This document shows, in pieces, positions 20,441-31,109 of a stretch of DNA of 64,000 nucleotides (position 1 is the stretch's first letter; each line of letters begins with the position of its first letter). The notes beneath the pieces were generated by a model. That model had not been told where the DNA came from. It saw only the letters and a program-made list of their open reading frames with translations, and ran no database searches. This DNA comes from Laguncularia racemosa. Taxonomy: Eukaryota; Streptophyta; Magnoliopsida; Myrtales; Combretaceae. The position numbers were made by a program, and so were the translations under genes. The DNA lies in contig JBBMOL010000283.1 in NCBI GenBank assembly GCA_037954665.1, positions 310,001-374,000 of the forward strand. Reading direction: 5' to 3'.

Positions 20441-22259
20441 TGATGTATTTAAAATTGGTCTAAAGCACATGAGCACAATTCTAAATGATTAATCAATCTC
20501 AAATGCACAATTGGACATACAAATGGCATGATGCCAAGTATAACATAAACCATAATTGCGTGAATCAGTTAGAAAAGTATTATAAAGTATTCCAATATCA
20601 TTCAAATTACATATAACATGCAATTCCAATCTTATAAAATTAGAGCAATATGAACCCTAATCAGTGTGAACAATAAATGGATGGAATACAACCTATTATC
20701 ACTAGATATTTCATAGGAATTAAAATCCTACAAGACCTATCATTAGGGCAAAAACCAAAGGATTTCAAATCTTCGTGATGAGGGTCCTTTATGAGAAAAT
20801 CGACCCCAGAATTATTTGCTTACTAACCTCTTTTCTATTATTCATGTATTGTATATTCCAACAGGCACACTTATCATGCTTTACAAGGCGGTGGACAAAC
20901 TCACTAAGACTCAGCTTATGGGTTATCCATAGACTGACCTAAACCGAAGATGAGTTGAACCAACGAGTTAATTTAAAGACCTAACATGTTGAGGATTATT
21001 TTTGTTTGTTTGTTATTTTCTTGGAATCATTTATGTTGTAAGTTTTTGGGAAACTTTTATTTGGTTGTAATTTATGTTTTAGGACTGACTACCCTGTAGT
21101 GGCATAGTTATAATTTTTAGAGTGTTTTTACCCTAATAGGAGTAAGTATAAATACTTGCTAACTAGGGTTTTGGAAGGGGATTACATTTGACATCAAAAT
21201 ATACACTTTATGGCCATGAGAGACATCTCTTACAAGCTTCTACTCTTATCAATTTCAAGTGTGGAATTGTGGCGAGTTAGCTTAGGAATCCTTATGAGTT
21301 ATATCAAGGTTATTTCTAAGTTGCATCCAATTATATCTAGTGAGTAATATATAGTTTGTGATTAGATTGGTTCTATTATTTATTTCACGCAATTAGGGTT
21401 CCTTTAGTCAATATATGGTTCACGCCATTTGTAATTGAAAATTGGAATCACTTGTGTTGTTTATTGAATTGGTTTGTCTAATTTAGTACATGCCATTTGT
21501 GGAGTTGTTTGTTCCTTATTTTTGATGCTATTTTGGGGAATTGTTCATCAATTTGTTACACCATATTTGTGGAGTTATCTAGTTGATTTATCAATGGGAA
21601 AGTGTACTTTGTGCTTTGGAATTTAGGCACATCAATATAACACACTAGTAAGAAAAAGGAAGCAACTTAGAAGTTCTTGACACTACTCATAAGAAATTCC
21701 AAGTCTTACCACAATTTCCTAGAAATTGATAAGAGTGTGTGATTTAGCAAGTGGACTCACTCTCTCACGGCAACAATGTGTTTTGTTCAAAATGTCAAAA
21801 AGCTCCATACAAACCCTAGTTAGCAAGTATTTATAATTGCTCTTATTAGGGTAAAACAAACGAAAAATTACAAAGTTGCCACTAAGTGGCTGGTTCCTAA
21901 AATACAAATTACAAGTACAAAATAAAATGAACGGTTCCCATAAGCAACAATTACATATACAAATGGTCTTCAAGTGGCCGGTTCTTCAATTCAAGTGAAC
22001 AATTTGTTGGAACGGTTCTTCTTTGGTTTATATAGGTCCATGAATAACCTATAAGCTAAGCTTTAGCGAGTTTGTCCATCGACCTATAAAAACCAACAAG
22101 TATACCTACTAGAATGAACAACAAATAAGTAATAGAAAAGAAGTTAGTATACAAATATTTTTAAGATCGGTTTGTTCAAAGAAGACTCTCATCGTCAAAT
22201 TTTGTAATCCTTTGGCTCTTGCCTTAGTGATAGGTCCTATAGGATTTTGATTCTTATCA
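20441..22259 (-). mobile_element. V-2 5' LTR, interrupted by V-s2
   Basis: The LTR lies in two pieces, 20441-20705 and 21635-22259, starting TGATGTATT and ending TTCTTATCA on the plus strand. Without the nested LTR it measures about 890 bp, matching the split 3' LTR. It shows the undisturbed insertion site of U-1 (around 21798-21815). Confidence 0.85.
20711..21634 (+). mobile_element. V-s2: V-family solo LTR inside the V-2 LTR
   Basis: A 924-bp LTR in opposite orientation to its host starts TCATAGGAAT (TG end altered) and ends GGCACATCA. The flanks ATATT (20706-20710) and ATATA (21635-21639) differ at one base. The undisturbed site is visible in V-3 near 30475 and V-2 near 6404. A TATAAATA box lies near 21148. 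Confidence 0.85.
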
Positions 22260-22264
22260 CCTTC

Positions 22265-23223
22265 ATTTATTGGAAGGGATTCTGCGGAGGATTATTTAGA
22301 TTGGGAGGATAAGGTAGAAGGCTTATTTGAGTGTTATGAAATTAATGATCACACTTGAGTTTGTCTTGCAGTAGTACTATGTCGCCTCATGGTAGAAGAA
22401 TCTTATAACTAGTAGACAAAGAGATGGTGAGACTAAGATACATACTTGGTAGGGAATGAAACGGGTTATGAGGAGGAGGTTTATACCAGAGAACTATAGA
22501 TAGGAGTTGTTCATGCGTCATCAAACATTAAGGTAGGGAAGTAAAACTGTTGACGAATATATACAGGAGTTTGAGACACTAATGATCAGATGTGGGTCAA
22601 TTGAACCTCCTGAACAAATCTTAGCATGATTTGTGTTAGGGATAAAGTATGAAATTGCCTGTATTGTGGAGCTCCAGAAGTATAACACCCTTGATGAAGC
22701 CATCTAGCTAGCTTTGAAAGTAGAGAGACAAAGGTGATCTAACCCATTTTGAGCAACAAGAAACAGGTATGGAACTTCTACAAAACCTCATGGGTTAGAT
22801 AGTCAGTAGGTTGAATAAAAGAGAATAGGGGGAATTGATAAGGCTATGGACACAAATACAACTATTACTGATAGGGAGAGGGAAATTTCTAGAAAGGGAA
22901 AGGTGGTTGTTGGGGTTAATATATGACAAACAATGCTAGGGTCATCAAGTGGAAAGATGTGTCAAACCAAATGCTTCAAATGCATGGGCTTTGGACACAT
23001 GGCTGCTCAATGTCCTAACAAAAGGTTGATGACTGCTATGGAGGTGGAAAATACGAAGGGTAAAGAAGAGATACTTAAGCCAATTGATTTGTCAACAGTG
23101 CTACAGGAGTACTATGATGATCCCGATGCTGAGGCACATGAAGATAAGGGAAATGATAAATATCTATCTATTAACATGTTGTGTAGGGTAATGACTACAT
23201 CTCTAGATGTTGGGGATGTATAG
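22265..23223 (+). pseudogene. V-1 gag, second part with zinc knuckle
   Basis: The V-1 gag resumes after the second CCTTC with a GRDSAEDYLDWEDKVEGL capsid core. It then decays through many stops and small indels (22350-22930). The CCHC knuckle CFKCMGFGHMAAQC is clear at 22972-23013, followed by an acidic linker. Together with 5738-6123 it is one gag gene split by V-2. Confidence 0.8.
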
Positions 23224-23742
23224 AGGGAAAACCTATTCCATACTCCCTATCGGGTTTAAGGTAACCCGTGTGCTCTTTTTATTGATGGTGGTAGTTGCAC
23301 AAATGTAGTAGCTACTGCAATAGTAAATAGATTGCAACTAGTCACTAGTCTATATCCTCATCCTTATAAATTGCATTGGTTAAGTGTATAAGACAGTTTG
23401 TATGTCACTTAGAAGACTAAGTTTCCAATTAGCATAGGAAAAAAAAATACCATGATGAAATTTTTTGTCATGCTCTTTCTATATGAGCATTTCATATACT
23501 ACTGAGCAAACCTTGGTTGTTTGATAGGAGAGTGCTGCATGATGGATTTAGAAATACTTATGTGTTTCAGAAGGATGGTGAACGGGTTATCTTAACTCCT
23601 ATGTCATCGACTGAGGTACACGAGTTCTAAGAATAGATCAACAAAACTACTGGGCAATCAAGACTTCAGGGTGACAAGCACATGTAAACTAAGGTTTTCA
23701 GTATAGGAAAAGACCCATTAGATTTGAATGCAAATCTTCCAC
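23224..23742 (+). pseudogene. V-1 protease and integrase tail, pol deleted
   Basis: The retropepsin active site [11 protein letters not shown] (Asp codon 23284-23286) and some of the following beta-strand region are readable, with stops and frameshifts. The sequence then passes, after about 100 bp, into DLNANLPQARG, the integrase end before the PPT. RT, RNase H and integrase core are missing. The junction is not visibly the same as in V-2. Confidence 0.65.
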
Positions 23743-23755
23743 AAGCTCGAGGCGA

Positions 23756-24463
23756 TGATGGAAATCAAACCACTTCAACCACATAACCCATTAACCTAGC
23801 AAAGAGCTAGAGGACTATAGAACCTAGCATTGAGAATCCTTCTTGAACAAGTGGAACCAAGACATTTACATAGTGTCTTTATTTATTTTATATAATTGTT
23901 TTGCATTTTTATCAGGTACATTTGTTGGTATTACAGGATAGTGAACAAACACACTAATGCTTGATGTGTGAGCTATTCTTAGACCTATAAAATGTAAGAG
24001 AAAACCGGCCATATATTGTTATCAATTGATGTGGAGAATCAACTAGCACTTGCTCCAAGAGGACCGGCTTATGTAATATTTTGTCTTGTTAATTTTTCCT
24101 AATTTAGAATAGGCATAAATACTTGTAAAAGAGAAGATTGAGGGGGACTTTTGAGACTTATTTTTTAGCTACATTTTGTCATGGATAACTCTCTCTTTTC
24201 ATGCCTACACACTCTTATCAATTCATCAAGAATTATGGCGAGTTGGCATGTTGTTGTTATGTGTAATATCAATCATTTCAAGTGCATTTCCTAATTCCTA
24301 CTAGTGTGTTACATCTAGTAAGCAATTGGGATTATCATTCTCTCTCAATTTTCACACAATTAGGGCTCAATTCCAATTTAGGGTTCATGCCAATTTGATT
24401 GGAAATTGTTATCTTGTTTCTTCCATCCATGATTAATATTGCAATTGGCTTTGGAGCACATCA
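23756..24463 (+). mobile_element. V-1 3' LTR with preceding PPT
   Basis: This 708-bp LTR starts TGATGGAAATC behind the purine-rich AGCTCGAGGCGA (23744-23755) and ends GGAGCACATCA. It shows the uninterrupted sequence of the site where V-0 entered the 5' LTR. The flank TATGG (24464-24468) cannot be compared because the left end of V-1 is outside the window. Confidence 0.8.
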
Positions 24464-25113
24464 TATGGTGTCAATAACATTGCAACATTAATGATACCAA
24501 CCTGTACTCTTGCCCAAGCCCTCCTCTTCTCTGATATAGGAAGTGTTCTCCAATTACCCTTTACATACAATGGTAATAGGTCTCTACAAGCTTTCCCAAT
24601 CTCAAATGCTATTTTTAGCTTACTAGTCTTTTATAATTGGATGATCTGTAGAAGCATCAAACTCTATTACCATCTTACCTTTCCATCTATTGTTCTCCTT
24701 CTCTAGTGCATGTCCTCTCTATGTAGCTCTCTTATTTCAATAAGATGATGTGCTAGCATTAAGTACAACACTAGGAAAAACTATTTAGCAACATTTACTA
24801 ACTTTTATGTCACAGGTTATATAAACAATTAAACTATTCTCAATCATCTGATGGATTTGTATTTACAGGATTGTTGGTGACAGTATGAGTATGCATGGGT
24901 GAGGCATTTACTATAACCGAATCATGTGTCGAGGAATTCAATATATCTTGAGTATCTTGTCTTGAAGAAGTCATTGGTTGTTACACTACTATAAGAAATA
25001 GATGTTGCTTTTTCCTCAACATCTTGAGAATTTGATTGGGTACTAACCATAGGTCAAGTATTTTGATAGGTCCTTCCTCCCCTTCTTTGTCCAACCTTTC
25101 ACCTTCTAGCCAT
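24464..25113 (-). pseudogene. Transposase-like gene fragment (Ptta/En-Spm, Transposase_24 type?)
   Basis: Reading leftwards from ATG 25113, the minus strand begins with an Arg/Gly-rich start (MARR, GQRRGGR). After a degenerate middle, it gives a stretch with FEIGKACRDLLPLYVKGNWRTL and RAWARVQVG near 24480-24640. A basic start and a later conserved part ending with a W-R-x-L motif is what I associate with the plant Ptta/En-Spm Transposase_24 proteins. Frames shift and stop codons are frequent. V-1 ends the match at 24463, so the element probably entered this older gene. The assignment is tentative. Confidence 0.4.
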
Positions 25114-26311
25114 TACAATCCTACAATTGAATATTAAGATTAATAACTAAAGTAATGAAAATAAAAGGACAACACAAAAATGAAACGAACACTTTATGTA
25201 TGCCTCTAGATAAAAATAAGATAAAATAAAATAAAGACTTAGAAGGATAAAGTAACACTTTATTTAACTTAATTTTGGTGTTAGCCAAGATCCAGTAGCA
25301 TGATGATGACATTAATGTTAAACCAAATACATTATGAACATCATATCCAATTGCATATTTTCATATCTTTTTTTACCTTCTTAGTTTTACACTTGTAGCA
25401 CGGATATCATTGAACTAATGGCTAATTTACATTAATATAATTTAAAAAAAAAGCTTACAATCTTCATCCCTATTATTGTAATCCATAAGTGCTTCATCCA
25501 CTTCATCATCTTCAACTTCATAATAATCAAAATTAGCATCATGTTAAGGTTTATTAGAACCTTGGACAATCCTCTCTACAACATCTCCAATAACAATCTT
25601 AGTGATGGGAATCACATCATGTCAATTATAAATACACTTGATGGAAAATCCAATCACAAAGGCCAGTGGTGAACCTATTTAGGCCGACCGTAAAGGCTGG
25701 TGGAGTAAGCATTTAGGTCAGCCATAAAGGCCGACGGTTATGTCCTCAAGGCCAGCAGCTTAGATGGACTCAAGGTCGGTTGTCACGTCGCAAGGGTTAC
25801 CTTAGTCGTAACAGTCCGCCATGTACTATATTAAAGTCTATGATTAGCTGGATTTTAGCACACACAAACTTCAACATGGTACATAAGGCATCGTTACTCC
25901 AGAAACCACGAAAAATATAACAATTATACTAATATCAAAGTTAACGTCTATTAATGTAAAACATAAAATTCTACATATATAATAGATAGAGAGATAAGTC
26001 TATATGGTTAATATTACATTCATCCAAAAGTCTATTCAAAATTAAAAATATCTATTCTAAGTGTCTTCTTCCTCACTCACCTCGTTACCATCATCTTTGA
26101 AGGTTCTCATTGCTGTTTGGATTTTACCAGGGTAAAACCAGAACGGTGTTTGCAAAAAGGGTAAACTATAGGGGGGTAAGCTATAAAGCTTAGTGAGATC
26201 CCAAATCATAACCACCTTTCATGCAAAACAAGCAAGTTATCATTTTTAATGCATGAACAATCATATGCCAAACATCACATGTAGTCAAACAGAAAATGCA
26301 TGAGGTCTAAG
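25114..26311. other. Unassigned, AT-rich, with a GGCC-rich patch
   Basis: No gene is supported. A possible acidic coding remnant is on the minus strand at 25450-25630 (Asp/Glu-rich, broken). The patch 25660-25860 has GGCCGACC/GGCCAGC-type repeats resembling those inside the U-family LTRs. The stretch 26090-26250 with GGTAAGCTATAAAGCTTAGTGAG looks like part of an old repeat, perhaps a large LTR, that I cannot name. Confidence 0.4.
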
Positions 26312-26940
26312 TGACAAGGAATTGAAATCGAATCCTTCTACACAAATCAAATCGTCAATAACAATTTTAGGGTTTTTTGGATTTTGGTACTAACAAAGTA
26401 AAATCAAAGGATATGGATAAAATTACCAGACCACGTTTTATAAATCAATCACTAAGGTTAAGGAATTCCAAGAATTCAATAACAATGCTCGCCACAAATT
26501 CTATAGGAACCAAGAATTTGATAAGAACAACAAGAATAAAGTGAAATCAATTCTCAATATTTAAGAATCCCAAAGAGGATTCACACACACACTCAAAGTG
26601 TTTGCTTACAACAAAAAAATAACATTCTGTCCGAAAAAACCCTAAAGAACACTATTTATATCATGTCTAAAAGAAAAGTTATGTGAGGCCATTCAAGGCT
26701 AGCCAAAGGCCAGCGGCCTAAATACATAAGCCGGAACGAAAGGTCGGCTCTAAGGCCAGCGACCTTAAAGTTAACTCGGCTGGCCTTTATTAAAAGCCAG
26801 CTCAAGGCTGGCCGAACTTCACCTTGGGTCCTCCGACACTTATGTCCTCCTTTTTTTTTTTAGACCCCATACTGCCACCTATAGCTCGAATTGATTTTGA
26901 TTTCTTTGGTGCTCGTATCTTAGCTCTTGGAATCATATCA
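26312..26940 (-). mobile_element. U-2 3' LTR
   Basis: This 629-bp LTR starts TGACAAGG and ends CATATCA on the plus strand. It lacks the ~31-bp outermost segment seen in the 5' copy region (28827-28857) and is shorter internally. It holds GGCC-rich repeats (26690-26820) and a T-run near 26850. Confidence 0.8.
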
Positions 26941-27680
26941 TTCCCTCCATGTTGAAAAAGATTCGACCTCGAATCTGTATCGTCCATCCTGCTAGACTAC
27001 ATAAACAGACTCCTCTTTCCCTTAGGCTTCGTAAGGCAAATCAACCTTGTTTGTTGTACCTCAATTGGACTCATAGGAAGAAGCTTGTATGCCTTGCCCT
27101 GTTGCTAAATGGTATACTCATTGGTGTATCCATCATACTTAGCTCTAAGGTCATACTACCAAGGTCTTCCAAGGATTAAATGTGTAGCTTCCATGGGAAC
27201 TACATCACAAACAATCTCGTCAATATAATCACCAATAAGTAATGGAACACGAACCTGTTTGTGTACATGAATAGCTCCCTATGGACTCAACTAATGAAGT
27301 GCATAAGGTCTTGGATGCTGCTCCACCTGTAAACCCAACTTAGTAACCCAGCATGCTGAAGCAACATTAGTGCAACTGCCTGTGTCAACTACAATCAAAC
27401 AAGTCTTCCCTTGCACCATGCCTTAGATATGAAATAAATTGGCTCTCTGATTAGAAACAGCTTCATCCTGCTTAACCATTAGCAAGTCTCCCTGTACTGG
27501 ATTCGCTATAATGTCTTCATCTTCCTCTTCTACTTCAGTACTTTTCTGTTCTTCTTCCTCACTCTCGACTTTGTCACCCTTTATGACCATAACCCTTTTA
27601 TTAGGACATTGAGAAGCAATATGGCCAAGTCCTAAACATTTAAAACATTTGATATCCCTGCTCTTCTTTTGTTGTGTTTA
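26941..27680 (-). pseudogene. U-2 protease and integrase tail
   Basis: On the minus strand: the CCHC knuckle region (CFKCLGLGHIASQC, about 27610-27655), an acidic linker, VVDTGSCTNVASA with the protease Asp, the LILGRPW motif, a few stops, and then the tail DSRSNLFQHGGND reaching the PPT at 26941. The protease-to-tail junction is the same as in U-1 although the two copies are independent insertions. Confidence 0.75.
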
Positions 27681-28541
27681 GTCAATAGCCTCACTAGCGA
27701 CTACCTTTCCCTTTTCCTTCCTTTCCTTCTCCCTCTCACCATCATCTGACTTATGGTGGTGATATGATTTTTGATCCCGCCTGCGTTGATGCCGCTCAAC
27801 CGGACTGGCTAATTTAATCACATCCTCAAGAGTCTGATAATGCTGGAGTTCCACTACATTGGCAATGTCCATCTTCAACCCATTAATGAAATGAGCTATC
27901 GATTCATCTGATGATTCCCTAATATCACACCTTGCCATTAATGTCTCAAACTCCTTCACATACTCTTCTATGCTTTTCTTACCCTACCTCAAGGATTGCA
28001 ACTCTATCAACATCTCTTGTTTATAGTAATCTGGCATAAATCTGCATCTCATCAACCTTTTCATCAAAGCCCATGAACGCACTTTCTCCTCATCCGCCTT
28101 ACGCCTCTTAATTTGTAATTTATCCCACCACAGACTAGCATATTCAGAGAATGCTAAAGACGCCATCTTCACCTTCATGTGCTCATCCCACTCATAACAG
28201 TTAAACACCTTCTCAACTCGTGGCACCTAGTCTAGGAATTCCTTTGGTTTACTACTATTAGTGAAAGGTTGAATTTTCAGCTTTATGTTTTCAATTCCCT
28301 TATGCCTGTCATCATTGTTTCCTCTCCTACTCCTTTCACTACAAGCATCAGAATCATCACTAGAATGTCTCCTCCTAATCCCTGCACCACTATGGCTTCT
28401 TCTATCCCTAACCTCCAATCTCTCCATAATCAATCTAATATTTTCTTAGATTTGATTGAACTCAGCCCTAGTCACAACTTCACCCCCATTATTAGCATCA
28501 TTCCCATTGTTGTTGTTATGAACACTTCCATGCGACGACAT
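27681..28541 (-). pseudogene. U-2 gag capsid region
   Basis: From ATG 28541 the minus strand encodes the gag of the U family: IENIKLKIQPFTNSSKPKEF, SLWWDKLQIKRRK, MPDYYKQEMLIELQSLR and the MKEFETLMARCDIRE region. A few stops break it (near 28434, 28226 and 27983). It is very similar to U-1 gag (15863-16912). Confidence 0.85.
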
Positions 28542-28857
28542 CTCTACCAATCAAAATTTCAGCAAAGATATTCACAAAAACCCAATTCTCAACAATAGCC
28601 CAAACACCAATTCACAGCAATTCAACACCCAACAATTGAATTCACATCAATACTTATCAAAATAAATTCCCAAATTTTCCAACCAACGGTAGTATTGAAT
28701 TTAAAACTACAATTGAGTTGAGATTCAACAGCCTTACCGATTTCACCTGTGTTCTGATCGAATCCTTTGGCTTTGATTTAACCCGCGTCGATTCACAAAT
28801 CCCCCAACCTTCGCTCTGATACCAAATGATAAGAATTCGTTCTGCTCTGATACCAAA
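28542..28857 (-). other. U-2 leader with two primer sites
   Basis: The leader is untranslated. GCTCTGATACCA occurs twice on the plus strand, at 28813-28824 and 28844-28855, 31 bp apart. The outer one borders the LTR end TGACAAGG used by both U-2 LTRs. The inner one borders TGATAAGAATTC, which corresponds to the LTR end of U-1. The LTR terminus seems to have moved by one primer site in this copy. Confidence 0.7.
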
Positions 28858-29558
28858 TGACAAGGAATTGAAATCGAATCCTTCCACACAAATCAAATCG
28901 TCAATAACAATTTTAGGGTTTTTATGATTTTGGTACTAACAAAGTAAAATCAAAGGATATGGATAAAATTACCAATCTATAGATGTCAAGATTGATAAAA
29001 TTAAACTAATTCGCAATCAAATCATAGAACGATAGGGACCATGTTCTATAAATCAATCACTAAGGTTAAGGAATTCCAAGAATTCAATAACAATGCTCTC
29101 CACAAATTCTATAGGAACCAAGAATTTGATAAGAACAACAAGAATAAAGTGAAATCAATTCTCAATATTCAAGAATCCCAAAGAGGATTCACACACACAC
29201 TCAAAGTGTTTGCTTACAACCAAAAAATAACATTCTGTCCGAAAAAACCCTAAAGAACACTATTTATATCATGTCTAAAAAAAAAAGTTGTGCAAGGCCA
29301 TTCAAGGTCGGCTTAAGGTCGACCAAAGGCCGGCTGCCTAAATACATAAGCCAGAACGAAAGGCCGGCGGCCTACTTATATAGGCCGACTCCAAGGCTGG
29401 CCTTTATTCAAGGCCGGCTTAAGGCTGGCCGAACTTCGCCTTGGGTCCTCCCCATGCTTATATCGTCCTTTTTTTTTTTGGACCCCGTACTGCCACCTAT
29501 AGCTCGGATTGATTTTGATTTCTTTGGTACTCGTATCTTAGCTCTTGGAATCGTATCA
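28858..29558 (-). mobile_element. U-2 5' LTR
   Basis: This 701-bp LTR (TGACAAGG to CGTATCA on the plus strand) pairs with 26312-26940. GGCCGGC-type repeats lie at 29300-29440. It ends at the CTAAA flank. Confidence 0.8.
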
Positions 29559-29563
29559 CTAAA

Positions 29564-30202
29564 GATATTTCTGACCAATATACCTCTCCTTTGACCTTGG
29601 GTTGAGGGTCATTTTAAAATTCCATTAGAGTTCGGGCTACCAATTTTGTTACACTTACATGCATCCTTGGCTACACAAATCAGAGCCACGCTCTATATGT
29701 CAATAGTTATGCTAGAAGAATGATCTTTTAAGCAAGGACCCGAAACAAACCAAAAGAAAATAATGTTTTCCCTACCTGTACACCTCTAGATGCATGTGCC
29801 CAAAATAGAATAATGAACACGGATTCATACTAATACACGACGATCCTCTAGTCATTTGTGTATTATTAGAATAGGACACTCCCTTAGGACATCCTTTCAT
29901 TATCTATGTAACTGTAATGGAATATATGAAAATATGCAAGAAGATGTTATGCATGATCCATTTCAAAATAAGTATTTCGATATGCTTAACATAAGTTAGC
30001 AGGTGACCAAAGAATATGTAAACACTCCATCAATTACAAAAATAGCTATGAATATAAGCAACTTTACTTCCTTTTCCTTTTAGGCCTTAATAATCAAAGA
30101 ATCAACCAAATCAAGCACACACATGGGTTCATTAGTATTCAAATTTAGGTGCTACTAAAATTACAAGCACAATCAAGTGGTAATCATCGTTGGTACTCAC
30201 CT
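29564..30202. other. Unassigned, between U-2 and V-3
   Basis: No gene or repeat family was recognised. The sequence is AT-rich, and all six frames are broken. It probably belongs to the same older repeat as 26040-26311 and 31110-32158, into which U-2 and V-3 were inserted. Confidence 0.4.
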
Positions 30203-31104
30203 TGATGTGCTTGAAATTCCAAATTCACAAGCACAAGATACAAATGATTAATCAATCACATAAATAATCAATTGGACTCAAAATTGGTGTGAATTAAAGG
30301 ATAAACAACCTCAAATGGCGTGAACCAAATTAGAAGTACTATAAGGGAATTCCAATACCAATCAATTACAAAGCAACAATGCAATTCCAATCTCTAAATT
30401 TGGCTTGTAATCCTAGCAATACATGAACCCTAATTTATTGTGATAGAACAAATAATAAGATCAGCTTATTATCACTAGATATTATACACTAGTAATAATA
30501 GGATGCAACTTAGAAAATCTTGGTATGACTCATAAGAATTCCAAGCTAAACTCGCCACAATTTCCAAAGAAATTGATAAGAGTGGATGCAAGCAAAAGGG
30601 TGACTCTCTCACGGCAAAGTGTTTGTATTTTATTAAATTATCAAAAGCTCCCTAAAAAACCCTAGTTAGCAAGTATTTATACTTGCTCCTATTAGGGTAA
30701 AACAAACCAAAAATTACAAAGTTGCCATTAGGTGGCGAGTTCCTAAAATACAAATTACAAGTACAAAATAAAATGACCGGTTCCCATAAGTAACAATTAC
30801 ATATATAAATGGTCTTCAAGTGGACGGTTCTTCAATTCAAATGAACAATTGTTGGACCGGTTCTTTTTTGGTTTATGTAGGTCCATGAATAACCCACAAG
30901 CTGAGCTTTAGCAAGTTTATTCATCACCCTGAAAAAACCAACAAGTATACCTGTTGGAATGCACGATAAATAAGTAATAGAAAAGAAGTTAGTATACAAA
31001 TATTTTTAGGGTCGGGTTGTTCAAAGAGAACCCTCATCGCTAAATTTTGTAACCCTTTAGCTCTTGCACTAGTGATAGGTCCTGTAGGATTTTGATTCCT
31101 ATCA
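30203..31104 (-). mobile_element. V-3: V-family solo LTR (TSD CACCT)
   Basis: A 902-bp LTR (plus strand TGATGTGCTTG to GATTCCTATCA) is flanked by perfect CACCT at 30198-30202 and 31105-31109. The minus strand from 31115 reads DRNQNPTGPITSARAKG, the integrase tail normally copied from the 3' LTR. TATAAATA (reverse) lies near 30675. It is the best-preserved V LTR in the window. Confidence 0.9.
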
Positions 31105-31109
31105 CACCT

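Larger units (their letters stand above)
6124..22259 (-). mobile_element. V-2: V-family element with nested U-1 and solo LTR (TSD CCTTC)
   Basis: V-2 spans two V LTRs in minus orientation: 3' LTR at 6124-6567 plus 18105-18555, 5' LTR at 20441-20705 plus 21635-22259. CCTTC flanks it at 6119-6123 and 22260-22264, inside the gag of V-1. Without nested insertions the LTRs are about 895 and 890 bp. The internal region is short: leader, a protease remnant and an integrase tail. Gag and nearly all of pol are missing, so it needed help in trans or is simply a decayed deletion copy. Confidence 0.85.
26312..29558 (-). mobile_element. U-2: second gag-protease-only element
   Basis: LTRs at 26312-26940 (3') and 28858-29558 (5') bound gag, knuckle, protease and a fused integrase tail, in the same order as U-1. 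The flanks CTAAG (26307-26311) and CTAAA (29559-29563) form a near-perfect TSD. It is 3.25 kb long and not interrupted. It shows that the U layout without RT, RNase H and integrase is a family trait. Confidence 0.85.

Noticed and set aside
24980..25000. CACTACTATAAGAAATAG, similar to a CACTA transposon end
   Set aside because: It lies inside the presumed minus-strand coding fragment, has no matching inverted end or 3-bp TSD in view, and is too short to support a call.
25450..25640. Acidic coding remnant on the minus strand (DYYEVEDDEVDE-like)
   Set aside because: Too short, broken and compositionally biased to assign. Left as unassigned DNA.
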